Positions 26,364 through 34,845 of a stretch of 64,000 nucleotides of DNA are shown one piece after another. Source of the DNA: Caballeronia sp. dw_19 (GTDB taxonomy: Bacteria; Pseudomonadota; Gammaproteobacteria; Burkholderiales; Burkholderiaceae). The notes beneath the pieces were generated by a model. It made no database searches. It saw only the letters and a program-made list of their open reading frames with translations, and had not been told where the DNA came from. The translations under genes and the position numbers were made by a program. Position 1 is the stretch's first letter. Each line of letters starts with the position of its first letter. The stretch lies in NCBI RefSeq assembly GCF_018449515.1, contig NZ_JAAVUQ010000006.1:248001-312000 (forward strand), written 5' to 3'.

Positions 26364-27080
26364 TTAGCGCCGCACAAAGTGGCCCACGAGCATCGCGCGT
26401 TTCCACCCAAATCCCGCCACTTTCCGATATTCAAAACCCGCTTGCAGCAGCGCGCGTTTCACATCGCCGGCGCTGGTGTAGGTGGAAAACGTCGCGTCGT
26501 CACTTGCCAGCGCAGCGAGTGAATTGAAGATCGCGGGCGTCCAGAGTTCAGGATTTTTCGCCGGCGCAAAACCGTCGAGATAAAACGCATCCGCGCGCAA
26601 CCGCAGCGTGGGCAGGATATCCACGGCGTCGCCGAAAATAAGCGTCAACGTGACGCTGCCATCGTCGAAATCGAGCTGGTGCGTACCGGGTTTCAGCGCG
26701 GGCCACGCCGCGGCAAGCGTGTCGGCCAGGGCGAGAACCGATGCATCGTCCACGGTCACCGCGTAGGCGCGAAGCAGATCGTCCGCCGAAAACGGGTGCT
26801 TTTCGATCGACACGAAATGGAGCCGTTCGCTGCGCGCGGGATCGGCGCGCCACGCGGCCCATGTCGTCAGGAAATTGATGCCCATGCCGAAACCGGTTTC
26901 AAGCACGGTAAACGCTTGACGCTCCTGCCATCGTCCAGGCAAGCCGTTGCCCTGCAAGAATACATACTGCGACTGGGCAAGACTGCCCACGATGCTGTGA
27001 TAGATATCGCCGTATTCAGGTGAATACGGCGACCCGTTAGGGCGGAACGCAAGCGTGGCGGGAATCAGCGGATCGGTCAT
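26364..27080 (-). CDS. mnmD: tRNA 5-methylaminomethyl-2-thiouridine methyltransferase, MnmD type
   Basis: A 238-residue protein matching the methyltransferase half of bifunctional MnmC. It has N-terminal PNGSPYSPEYGDIYHS, the SAM-binding VLETGFGMGINFLTTW and the family motif DAFYLDGFAPAKNPELW. It finishes cleanly with RKVAGFGWKRAMLVGHFVRR and a stop. It methylates the wobble uridine 34 intermediate (nm5s2U to mnm5s2U). Burkholderia proteins of this type are usually a fusion of about 650 residues with a C-terminal FAD oxidoreductase; here that half is absent. Confidence 0.88.
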   Translation of the reverse strand: MTDPLIPATLAFRPNGSPYSPEYGDIYHSIVGSLAQSQYVFLQGNGLPGRWQERQAFTVLETGFGMGINFLTTWAAWRADPARSERLHFVSIEKHPFSADDLLRAYAVTVDDASVLALADTLAAAWPALKPGTHQLDFDDGSVTLTLIFGDAVDILPTLRLRADAFYLDGFAPAKNPELWTPAIFNSLAALASDDATFSTYTSAGDVKRALLQAGFEYRKVAGFGWKRAMLVGHFVRR

Positions 27081-27366
27081 GCGGGTCGGTTGTCAGGGAG
27101 GGACTGCGGGGGAATCATGTTTGACGGGCCACGGCCGCGTCATTGTCGCGCGGTCCGGTAAAGGTTCAGCACGTTAGCAAAAACGGCCGGCCTTCGGCAA
27201 AAAATGCACCGAAGAAAGCCTCCCCATGGCGCGATGCTCAATCGCGATTTATCCGGCAAGCGGCAAAGTATCCCCGTTTTGCCATGAAGACGAGCTAAGA
27301 TAAATCGAGTGGTTCCGGTTTGACCGGGCCGCGTTCGCGCGTGATTTTCTTTGACAGGAGAACAAC

Positions 27367-27948
27367 ATGGCAGCCAAGAAGATCTTATTTCTGACCGGCG
27401 ATTTTGCGGAAGATTATGAAACGATGGTGCCTTTCCAGGCGCTGCAAATGGTCGGCCATACGGTGCACGCCGTGTGCCCTGGGAAGAAAAGCGGAGACAA
27501 GATCAAGACCGCGATTCACGACTTCGAGGGCGACCAGACCTACACTGAAAAGCCGGGTCATCTGTTCGCGCTGAATGCGAATTTCGATGATGTCGATGTC
27601 ACCCGTTACGACGCGCTGATGATCGCCGGTGGCCGTGCGCCGGAATACCTGCGGCTGAACAAACGGGTAATCGAAATCGTACGGCAATTCGCTGCGGCCG
27701 AAAAACCGATCGCAGCGGTCTGTCACGGCGCACAGGTGCTGGCGGCAGCCGACGTCATTCGCGGCAAGCGGATTTCCGCCTACCCCGCTTGTGCGCCGGA
27801 AGTCCGGTTGGCCGGCGCCGACTACGCGGACATCGAAGTGGACAGCGCCGTCACTGACGGCAATTTCGTCACGGCGCCGGCGTGGCCCGCTCATCCGCAA
27901 TGGCTAGGTCAGTTCCTCGCACGGCTTGGGACCGAAATCTCGCTCTGA
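27367..27948 (+). CDS. DJ-1/PfpI-family protein
   Basis: A 193-residue single-domain protein of the DJ-1/PfpI superfamily. The nucleophile elbow is AAVCHGAQVLAAAD with Cys at about 118, the acidic partner is in GDFAEDYETMVPFQ, and ISAYPACAPEV follows. A GGAG ribosome site precedes the ATG. Members include glyoxalase III-type, protease-like and stress proteins; the precise activity is not evident. It is monocistronic, between the MnmD gene (divergent) and the ProQ-domain gene. Confidence 0.92.
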   Translation: MAAKKILFLTGDFAEDYETMVPFQALQMVGHTVHAVCPGKKSGDKIKTAIHDFEGDQTYTEKPGHLFALNANFDDVDVTRYDALMIAGGRAPEYLRLNKRVIEIVRQFAAAEKPIAAVCHGAQVLAAADVIRGKRISAYPACAPEVRLAGADYADIEVDSAVTDGNFVTAPAWPAHPQWLGQFLARLGTEISL

Positions 27949-28198
27949 GCGATATGGCGATTGCGGCGGCGGCCGACACGCCCGGGGCACCATTAGAGGG
28001 CCCTGAGAGCGTTCATGGAAGGTGGATGCAGGTCGCGTCCACCCTGCTATTCATCGGCGTATGGCGGCCGCTTTCGGGCCGTTGGCGGCGTCGACGGGTG
28101 CTGCAATTGACTGAGGATTGTTCCGCCTGCCCGGACAAGTAGAACACCGGGAGTGGCGGGCTGCTAGAATTGACCTTTTACTTGCCTGGTCATGTGCT

Positions 28199-28831
28199 AT
28201 GGGCTTTGAACAGCTCGCTGTATTGAAACAACAACTCGAGAAAGAGCAACAGGCGAAACGCGCGCAATCGAAGCCCGTGGCGAAGCCTGCGCATAAGCCT
28301 GCCCCCAAGCATGCCTCTAAGCAGCCCGCCCCCACACCGGTCTCGAAGCCCGTCACCAAGCCGCCGCGCCCTCCTCGGCCAGCCCGGCCTGCCGCTCCCG
28401 TCGCGGTCAGGTCGAAACCCGTGGACCCTGTGGTATTGACCATCGGGAAGCTGCAAAAACGGTTTCCTAAAGCGTTCCCGAAAAATCCATCGCCCAAGGT
28501 GCCGCTGAAGATCGGAATTTTCGAAGATCTTCTCGCGCACGCCGCAGAGTTGGCGCTGACCGAGACCGAGTTGCGGGCGGCGATCAAGATCTGGTGCCGT
28601 GGCAGCCGTTACTGGACGTCGATGGTTGAAGGCGCAATTCGGGTCGACCTCTCGGGCGAGGAAGCCGGACGGGTATCGCCTGAAGATGGCGTCCGCGCGA
28701 CGAAGCTGGAAGAAGGCCGTTTGGCAAGAGTCGCGTCGAAGGCCGCGGCTCCTGAAAAGGCGGCGGTTGTTGAGAATGCAGTGGTTGCTGAAAAAGCAGC
28801 CGTTGCGGATTCTGAGAAGGTTGCCGGATAA
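28199..28831 (+). CDS. ProQ/FinO-domain RNA-binding protein
   Basis: A 210-residue protein. A coiled N-terminus (GFEQLAVLKQQLEKEQQAKR) is followed by a Lys/Pro/Ala-rich disordered linker (about 25-80, repeats of SKPV/HKPAPK), the ProQ/FinO fold (about 82-160, KLQKRFPKAFPK, ALTETELRAAIKIWCRGSRY) and an Ala/Glu/Lys-rich C-terminal tail of near-repeats (EKAAV). The fold binds structured RNAs and small RNAs and acts as an RNA chaperone. The start at 28199 was chosen by the conserved GFEQL start; upstream codons to 28118 are not conserved-looking. Both low-complexity tails are typical of beta-proteobacterial members. Confidence 0.9.
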   Translation: MGFEQLAVLKQQLEKEQQAKRAQSKPVAKPAHKPAPKHASKQPAPTPVSKPVTKPPRPPRPARPAAPVAVRSKPVDPVVLTIGKLQKRFPKAFPKNPSPKVPLKIGIFEDLLAHAAELALTETELRAAIKIWCRGSRYWTSMVEGAIRVDLSGEEAGRVSPEDGVRATKLEEGRLARVASKAAAPEKAAVVENAVVAEKAAVADSEKVAG

Positions 28832-28962
28832 AAACGGGTGGGAGCGGGAGGTTTGCGGCGCCGCCGCAGCCTCTCCCCCGCGCGCTCAGTTAACGACGGT
28901 GTCCTGATAAATTCCGTATTCGGACCGGATGATTCAATGCCCGGTTCCAAGCGCACACGATG

Positions 28963-29889
28963 TCACGCGTCGGCTGCCGGCGCATCGATCGCAGCCAGAC
29001 CGTTTTCGTTGAGCGCGGGAATGGCGGCGAAAGCCTCCGCTATGAAATCCATGAAAACCACCGCGCGTCGTGGCAACAGCCGACTTGCCGCGTAGACAAT
29101 CTGCAGCGGCACCGGCGGCCCAATGTAGTCGCGCAGTATCAAACGTGCGGACCCAGTTCGCAGCGCGTCTTCAAACAGCCAAAGAGGTCCATATCCAACG
29201 CCGATGCCTTGCAGCACCGCCTCGCGGACAGCGTCCGGTGAATTGACGCGCAGACGCCCCGTAACGGAGACCTCGGTATCGCGGAAGTGCCATGTTCCGG
29301 CCGACGACAACAATGTATAGACGATGCAATCGTGATCGCGCAAGTCACCCGGCGTGCGCGGCATGCCGCGCCGCGCAAGGTAATCGACGCTTGCGACGCA
29401 AACCCTTTGGAACATCCCGATACGCCGAGCACGCAGCGTACTGTCCTCAAGATTGCCGATGCGAATGGCCAATTCGACCGCTTCATTGACCAGATCGACG
29501 TAGCGATCGCTGATCTGCAATTCGAGCTCAAGTTTGGGATGACGCTCCAGAAGCGGACGCACCAACGGCAGCAAGTGGATCCTCCCAAGCGTCGTGGGAC
29601 ATGCTACGCGTAGCAGGCCTGAAGGCTGATCGTCACCACGGGCGGTCGATTCGGCCTCGGTGACAGCGTCCAGTATCCGTCGGGCCTCGGCGTAGTAGCG
29701 CTCACCTTCGGGGGTGAGGGTCAGCCTGCGCGTGGATCGCTGCATCAGTCGTGTTTCAAGGTGCTGTTCCAGCGCAGCGACATAGCGGCTGACGTTAGGC
29801 TGGCCAATGCCCAGTTCCCTGGCGGCCGCAGAAAAACTCCCGGTCTCGACCGCCCGGGCAAAGCATTTCATCAAGAGGAAACGATCCAC
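28963..29889 (-). CDS. LysR-family transcriptional regulator
   Basis: A 308-residue LysR protein. The HTH is at about 15-50 (GSFSAAARELGIGQPNVSRY), with the wing LMQRSTRRLTLTPEGERYY, then the effector domain. CrgA-like type. It is divergent from the SDR at 30040, with a good dyad 12 bases ahead of its own start. It probably represses or activates that SDR and itself. Confidence 0.93.
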   Translation of the reverse strand: MDRFLLMKCFARAVETGSFSAAARELGIGQPNVSRYVAALEQHLETRLMQRSTRRLTLTPEGERYYAEARRILDAVTEAESTARGDDQPSGLLRVACPTTLGRIHLLPLVRPLLERHPKLELELQISDRYVDLVNEAVELAIRIGNLEDSTLRARRIGMFQRVCVASVDYLARRGMPRTPGDLRDHDCIVYTLLSSAGTWHFRDTEVSVTGRLRVNSPDAVREAVLQGIGVGYGPLWLFEDALRTGSARLILRDYIGPPVPLQIVYAASRLLPRRAVVFMDFIAEAFAAIPALNENGLAAIDAPAADA

Positions 29890-29900
29890 GGTGCGTCCTG

Positions 29901-29929
29901 ATCATTTATGCAATGAGGGCATGAATGAT
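29901..29929. promoter_or_regulatory. LysR operator-like dyad between LysR and SDR genes
   Basis: ATCATTTATGC (29901-29911) is mirrored by GCATGAATGAT (29919-29929): 10 of 11 positions, seven-base spacer. It lies 12 bases from the LysR start codon and 110 bases from the SDR start. Position and form fit an autoregulatory LysR site. Confidence 0.65.
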
Positions 29930-30039
29930 ATACCTTTCGACCCACTTATCCCCGTGCGCAAATGACTCCATTCTGCCTGTACAGCGAGGCGGCGCCAGCT
30001 AAGCACCGTCGACTGTTCATTCATTTACCGGAGATTCCC

Positions 30040-30792
30040 ATGCCTCGTCTTCAAGGCAAACGCACCCTCATTACCGGCGGTACCAGCGGCATTGGTTTGG
30101 AAACTGCGAAGCAGTTTCTGACCGAAGGCGCACGCGTCATTGTCACCGGCGTCAACCCGGACTCTATCGAGAACGCCCGCAATATACTCGGCCAGGAAGT
30201 GCCCGTACTGTGCGCCGACTCCGCCAGTGTCGAGGCCCAGAACGCACTCGCGCAAGCGGTCAAGGACCACTATGGTCAACTCGATGTCGCTTTCCTCAAT
30301 GCCGGTGTATCGGTATGGGTACCGATCGAGGAATGGACGGAAGCGCTGTTCGATCGCTCCTTCGCTATCAACGTCAAGGGGCCGTACTTCCTGACTCAGG
30401 CTCTACTGCCTGTCTTCAGCAAACCCGCCTCGGTGGTGTTGAACACGTCGATCAATGCGCACGTCGGCGCCGCGCAGTCGAGCGTCTATGCAGCGACCAA
30501 GGCAGCCCTGCTCAGCCTGTCCCGAACCCTGTCAAGCGAACTGCTGCCGCGTGGTATCCGCGTCAATGCGGTCAGTCCCGGGCCCGTCGATACTCCGCTA
30601 TACGACAAGCTCAACATTCCCGACGCCTACCGCGAGCAGGTTACTCAACAGATCATCAATACCATTCCTGCCGGACGGTTCGGAACACCTGAGGAAGTGG
30701 CCAAGGCCGTGGTTTATCTGGCGTCGGATGAGTCCGCGTGGACGATCGGTGCAGAAATCGTGGTGGATGGCGGACGGATGCTAAACGGTTGA
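30040..30792 (+). CDS. Short-chain dehydrogenase/reductase
   Basis: A 250-residue classical SDR with TGGTSGIG (cofactor), FLNAGVS in place of NNAG, and catalytic Tyr-Lys in VYAATKAALL; ends VVDGGRMLNG. The start at 30040 was chosen because CCGGAGATT precedes it. The Asn after beta2 (VTGVNPDSIE) rather than Asp leaves the NAD/NADP preference open. It is divergent from a LysR gene with a shared dyad. Substrate unknown; its closest functional class is the common glucose-dehydrogenase-like oxidoreductases. Confidence 0.94.
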   Translation: MPRLQGKRTLITGGTSGIGLETAKQFLTEGARVIVTGVNPDSIENARNILGQEVPVLCADSASVEAQNALAQAVKDHYGQLDVAFLNAGVSVWVPIEEWTEALFDRSFAINVKGPYFLTQALLPVFSKPASVVLNTSINAHVGAAQSSVYAATKAALLSLSRTLSSELLPRGIRVNAVSPGPVDTPLYDKLNIPDAYREQVTQQIINTIPAGRFGTPEEVAKAVVYLASDESAWTIGAEIVVDGGRMLNG

Positions 30793-30973
30793 TGGCGGGT
30801 GGCCAGCGCAGGTGGTTCACAGGCGCGCTGGCCTGTCCGTCCAAGCGCGCCTGCGTGCGCTGCTACACTTGCCGCAGTGTCAATTTCCGCGCAATCCTTG
30901 CCGCCCAGCACGATGCCAACCGGCATCCGCCTGAGTCGCGCAGCCATTCTTCTTCTGACAAAGTCTGCAACCC

Positions 30974-31597
30974 ATGCTTAGATTCGAGAACCTCTGCAAA
31001 CGTTACGACGAGCGCATTATTTTCCAGGGACTGCGTTATGGCGCCGGCACTGGATGCGTGGCGCTGAACGATGAAACCGGCAGCGGAAAATCCATCTTGC
31101 TCGGTATCCTCGCCGGTGAGATCGAACCTGACGAAGGTGAGGTATGGATAGACAAACACTCGATGCATAGCGCCCCGATCGAGGCAAAGTCGCTACTCGC
31201 GTACGTGCCCGACGACTGCATGCCGTACTCGCTGCAGACGGGTCGCGAGTATCTGGAACGGGTGGCATCGGACCGACAAACCACCGTCGACAGTCAGGCG
31301 CTCGACTTGGCCGACCGCTTTGGCTTGACACCACATCTCGAGAAGCGTTTCGAGCAAATGTCGTTTGGTACACGCAAGAAAATCTTCCTGACGGCGGCGG
31401 TACTCGGCGATGTGAAGGTCGTTATCGCGGATGAGCCAGTCGCTGGCCTCGATGCCCCCGCGCGCGCTGTTCTGATCGATTTGTTCAAGACATTGGGCCA
31501 AGACCGGACGGTTTTCTTTTCGAGCTATGACGTGGATTTTACGCAGGCTTGTAGCGCGAAAATGATCAGTTTTGCTGAGCTTGGCGCGGGGATGTAG
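30974..31597 (+). CDS. ABC-type ATPase-like protein with degenerate motifs
   Basis: A 207-residue single ABC ATPase-like domain. Walker B and D-loop are normal (VVIADEPVAGLD), but Walker A reads NDETGSGKSIL, so the first Gly of GxxGxGKS is Asp. The signature is MSFGTRKKIFL rather than LSGGQ, and the switch His is replaced (SSYDVDF). It has the size of CcmA or YadG-type subunits. No permease gene is adjacent: the next gene is convergent. It may be a regulatory or vestigial ATPase, or the partner of a membrane protein elsewhere. No ribosome site is obvious. Confidence 0.75.
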   Translation: MLRFENLCKRYDERIIFQGLRYGAGTGCVALNDETGSGKSILLGILAGEIEPDEGEVWIDKHSMHSAPIEAKSLLAYVPDDCMPYSLQTGREYLERVASDRQTTVDSQALDLADRFGLTPHLEKRFEQMSFGTRKKIFLTAAVLGDVKVVIADEPVAGLDAPARAVLIDLFKTLGQDRTVFFSSYDVDFTQACSAKMISFAELGAGM

Positions 31598-31647
31598 GCG
31601 GATGCTCGAAGCACATGCTCCCACGATGGTCGCGGTTGCGCGATGCT

Positions 31648-32460
31648 TCATCCAAGCCGCATTGCTCGCAGGATCAGGACCAACCCCGTCAGAACGACCA
31701 CAGCTCCGATAACCCTCGCCACGCGCTCACCGGCCGGTGCAAGACGTTCTGCAGCGGTAGCTGCCGTCACGGCGGCCATCACGCGCAGATCCATGACACC
31801 AATCACCAGAAGGATAGCCGTCAGGCCGGCACAGCAGGTGCTGCAGTGAAGACCAAGGCGCAGGCCATGTCGCCAGGCCGTGCGGGCGTCCGCCTGCAAC
31901 GCCTTCAACATACAACCCTGCCCCGGCATAGCCCGGCAGCACGCCAGATGATGCGCCTTCCACGGTGTGAACTGGAGCGCGCCGGCGATCAGGACGACCA
32001 CGCCGGACGCGATCGGAACGGCGCGCGCGAGTGATGGCGACTGCATCTCGACCGCCGCCAGCGTGCCCCCCAGCGCAAAGGTGGCCATTCCAGACACGGC
32101 CCACACGGAGAAGTACCCGGCGCCCACCAGCGCGGTCAGCCGATCCAGCCCTGTCTCGCCAGTCCTGCCGATGGCCTGACGGTAGCGCCACAACATGGGC
32201 GCGAGGGATGGCAGCATCATCGCAATCATCATCGCGACCCACATGCCGATGAACGAGGCCGCAGTGCCGGGCCACGTCTGTCCGCACATCGGCATCCATG
32301 CCATGGACATGGTCCAGCCGCCGGGCATTGGCATCTCGCCCATCGCCGACATGGACGCACACCAGACGATTGTCACCGCTGCACTGGCGAGGAAAAGCAG
32401 CGCCGAGACGCCAAAGAAAGCTCTCTGGGAAACTCGTTCGGAAACCATGCTTTGTGGCAT
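31648..32460 (-). CDS. DUF2182 integral membrane protein
   Basis: A 270-residue membrane protein with about seven hydrophobic segments. It has Met-rich stretches (MSAMGEMPMPGGWTMSMAWM, WVAMMIAMMLPSLAPMLWRY) and paired Cys/His segments (HHLACCRAMPGQGC, GLHCSTCCAG), the features of the DUF2182 'metal-binding' family. The start at 32460 was chosen because GGGAGGCGG precedes it; the frame is open to 32529. DUF2182 genes often sit beside a DUF1326 gene; no such partner is present. A role in copper or other metal handling is inference from the residues. Confidence 0.85.
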   Translation of the reverse strand: MPQSMVSERVSQRAFFGVSALLFLASAAVTIVWCASMSAMGEMPMPGGWTMSMAWMPMCGQTWPGTAASFIGMWVAMMIAMMLPSLAPMLWRYRQAIGRTGETGLDRLTALVGAGYFSVWAVSGMATFALGGTLAAVEMQSPSLARAVPIASGVVVLIAGALQFTPWKAHHLACCRAMPGQGCMLKALQADARTAWRHGLRLGLHCSTCCAGLTAILLVIGVMDLRVMAAVTAATAAERLAPAGERVARVIGAVVVLTGLVLILRAMRLG

Positions 32461-32777
32461 CTTCCGCCTCCCGTTTGTGCGAGCGAGACCCTGGTCTCGA
32501 ACCGGTAGTTTTTGTCGACTCAGACCCACCGCAGCGCCTGACGTTGCCGTGCCAACTCGTCCTCACGTCGTGTGAATTCCTTCTCCGCCTCGAGCAACTC
32601 GAGTCACGCTGACAACTATTCTTCACGTGTCCCGGCTATGCGTGTCGTCATCATCTTCCCTCCGTCAGGTGTTCTTCGTCGTTCGTTCAACTTCCGATCC
32701 GACATGCAGGTTGGTGATAGATTAGTACCGGGCATCGAACGATGGGAGTGACAAGTGTGGCGGGATTCAGATAGACC
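32461..32777. other. Intergenic region between DUF2182 and HTH genes
   Basis: About 317 bases between divergent genes, expected to hold both promoters. Frames reading through it on either strand are extensions of neighbouring genes or antisense shadows. Nothing else is recognised. Confidence 0.45.
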
Positions 32778-33998
32778 ATGGACCCACTAATTGCGGTCGC
32801 GGCGCGTGCGCTCGCCTCGGGTGACCCTCTCGGCGCACTTAACCGGATCGCCTTGCGCGACGACGCGCCCGCGCTCGCGCTCCGGGGCATCGCAATGGCG
32901 CAGCTCGGCGAGCTTGTCCGAGCGAAGGCTCTCATGCGAAGTGCCGCGCGGGCATTCGGTCCAAAAGAAGCCGCGGCGCGCGCGAGGTGTGTCGTCGCCG
33001 AGGTCGAGATCGCGCTCGCCTCAAGAGACCTGGGCTGGTCTGCGAAGACGCTCGACGCAGCGCGGGCGACACTCGAAGCACACGGCGACCGCGTCAACGC
33101 CGCGCATGCGCGGTATCTCGAAGTCCGGCGCCTCCTCCTGATCGGACGTCTCGACGAAGCTGAGCGGACGCTCGCCGAGCTAGACCCCACGCCCTTCCCG
33201 CCCGCGTTGAAGGCCGTCCACGAACTGGTCGTTGCGGGGATCGCGATGCGGCGCCTCAAGACCAAGACAGCGCGCGCGGCGCTTGCCCGGGCCGAACGCG
33301 CTGCGCACCATGCGGGTATTCCTGCGCTCATCGCGGAGGTCGAAAGTGCATCCCTCATACTGAATACGCCCGCCGCACGCTTGATTTCGAATGGTGAGGA
33401 GCGGCTCCTATTCCTTGAGGATATCGAAGTATTACTGGCGTCGAAGGCGCTTGTTGTAGATGCATGCCGCCAGCTCGTACGCGACGCAAGCGCCGTGGTC
33501 TCGCTCGCGAGGCGTCCAATCTTGTTCGCGCTCGCACGCGCGCTGGGCGAAGCGTGGCCCGAAGACGTGCCCAGGGACACGCTCATCGCGCGGGCATTCC
33601 GGGCGAAACACGCCGATGAATCGCATCGCGCGCGCTTGCGTGTCGAAGTCGGACGGCTTCGTACCGTGCTTGGAACGCTGGCCGGTGTGAGCGCGACGAA
33701 GCGAGGGTTCGTGCTGGTGCCGCGTATTGCGCGCGAAGTGGTCGTGATGGCGCGGCCCGTTGAAGACAAGCATGCGGCGGTGCTTGTCTTCCTCGCCGAC
33801 GGTGAGTCGTGGACGAGCTCAGCTCTCGCGCTTGTGCTGGGAGCCAGCCAGCGTACCGTACAGCGTTCATTGGACTCGCTTGCTGCAGCAGGCAAGGTGC
33901 AGTCGTTTGGCCGCGGACGGGCACGTCGCTGGATGACACCGCCCGTGCCGGGATTCGCGACAAGCTTGTTACTCCCCACTTCACTACCCAGTGATTAG
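32778..33998 (+). CDS. Helix-repeat protein with C-terminal winged-helix domain
   Basis: A 406-residue soluble protein, rich in Ala, Arg and Leu. Residues about 1-230 consist of helical pairs resembling TPR repeats (ALRGIAMAQLGELVRAKALM, ARYLEVRRLLLIGRLDEAER). About 275-310 may form an OmpR/SARP-like wing (ESHRARLRVEVGRLRTVLGT, SATKRGFVLVPR). A second HTH of MarR/IclR type closes it (SALALVLGASQRTVQRSLDS, AAGKVQSFGRGRARRWM). It lies nine bases before a small beta-propeller gene; the two look like a conserved pair. It is probably a transcription regulator whose helical domain senses a protein or ligand. Confidence 0.8.
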   Translation: MDPLIAVAARALASGDPLGALNRIALRDDAPALALRGIAMAQLGELVRAKALMRSAARAFGPKEAAARARCVVAEVEIALASRDLGWSAKTLDAARATLEAHGDRVNAAHARYLEVRRLLLIGRLDEAERTLAELDPTPFPPALKAVHELVVAGIAMRRLKTKTARAALARAERAAHHAGIPALIAEVESASLILNTPAARLISNGEERLLFLEDIEVLLASKALVVDACRQLVRDASAVVSLARRPILFALARALGEAWPEDVPRDTLIARAFRAKHADESHRARLRVEVGRLRTVLGTLAGVSATKRGFVLVPRIAREVVVMARPVEDKHAAVLVFLADGESWTSSALALVLGASQRTVQRSLDSLAAAGKVQSFGRGRARRWMTPPVPGFATSLLLPTSLPSD

Positions 33999-34007
33999 GA
34001 TGGCAAC

Positions 34008-34694
34008 ATGAAACGATCAGAAGCCGAAATCATCCGTGAATATGGACCCTTTCCGGGTGTCGACAGCGTGTCTGGGGTCACGTTTGACGGTCAGCATGTC
34101 TGGTTCGGATCCGGAGACAAGCTGAACGCCTTCGACCCGGCGAGCGGAAACCCGCTGCACTCGCTTGATGTCGCCGCCGATGCAGGAACGGCCTTTGACG
34201 GCCAACACTTGTTCCAGATTGCCGGGGATCTTATCCAGAAGATCGATCCTGAAACCGGCCGGGTGCTCGCCACGATCCCGGCACCCGGTGGCGGCGGTAA
34301 CTCGGGGCTCGCGTGGGCCGAAGGGACGCTCTGGGTGGGGCAGTATCGGAGCCGGAAGATCCATCAGGTCGATCCTGAAACGGGGGCGATTCTTCGCGCC
34401 ATAGAATCCAACCGCTTCGTCACCGGTGTCACCTGGGTTGACGGCGAGCTCTGGCACGGCACCTGGGAAGACGACGCGAGCGAGCTGAGACATGTCGATT
34501 CGCAAACGGGAGAGGTCCTGGAGAGCCTTGAGATGCCGCCCGGAGCCGGCGTGTCGGGACTTGAATCCGATGGCGGCGAGCAATTCTTCTGCGGCGGTGG
34601 AAACAGCGGGAAGGTAAGAGCTGTTCGCCGCCCCAGGCGAGACTCCTCGGCCAGCAGCGACGCCGGGATTCCCGTCGACTCTACTAGCGAATAG
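34008..34694 (+). CDS. Small cytoplasmic beta-propeller (Vgb/YncE-like) protein
   Basis: A 228-residue protein made of four to five blades of about 43 residues. Each blade has a Trp/Phe strand then D-P-E-T-G turn: VTFDGQHVWFGSGDKLNAFD, IQKIDPETGRVLATI, IHQVDPETGAILRAI, HVDSQTGEVLESLE. No signal peptide, so cytoplasmic. The fold resembles virginiamycin B lyase and PQQ-type propellers, but no catalytic residues can be assigned. It lies nine bases after the HTH gene with its own AGGA site; it may be the ligand-sensing partner of that regulator. The C-terminus is Ser-rich and disordered. Confidence 0.8.
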   Translation: MKRSEAEIIREYGPFPGVDSVSGVTFDGQHVWFGSGDKLNAFDPASGNPLHSLDVAADAGTAFDGQHLFQIAGDLIQKIDPETGRVLATIPAPGGGGNSGLAWAEGTLWVGQYRSRKIHQVDPETGAILRAIESNRFVTGVTWVDGELWHGTWEDDASELRHVDSQTGEVLESLEMPPGAGVSGLESDGGEQFFCGGGNSGKVRAVRRPRRDSSASSDAGIPVDSTSE

Positions 34695-34845
34695 TCCAAG
34701 CGACCCGGCGCGCTGCGCGGAAAGACCTCACGCGATCCGCAAGCATCGGGCGGACATCACCGCCTGGTGCAATCAACTCCCGCTGCCGCATTTCAGCGTA
34801 GGTCCGCACCGGGATTCGTCTAAGTTCAGGCTGCCAACTACTGAA

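Noticed and set aside
32687..33979. 430-codon minus-strand frame
   Set aside because: It is a Ser/Arg/Ala-rich antisense shadow of the winged-helix gene on the plus strand; no motif, no ribosome site, and codon choice is right only in the plus direction.
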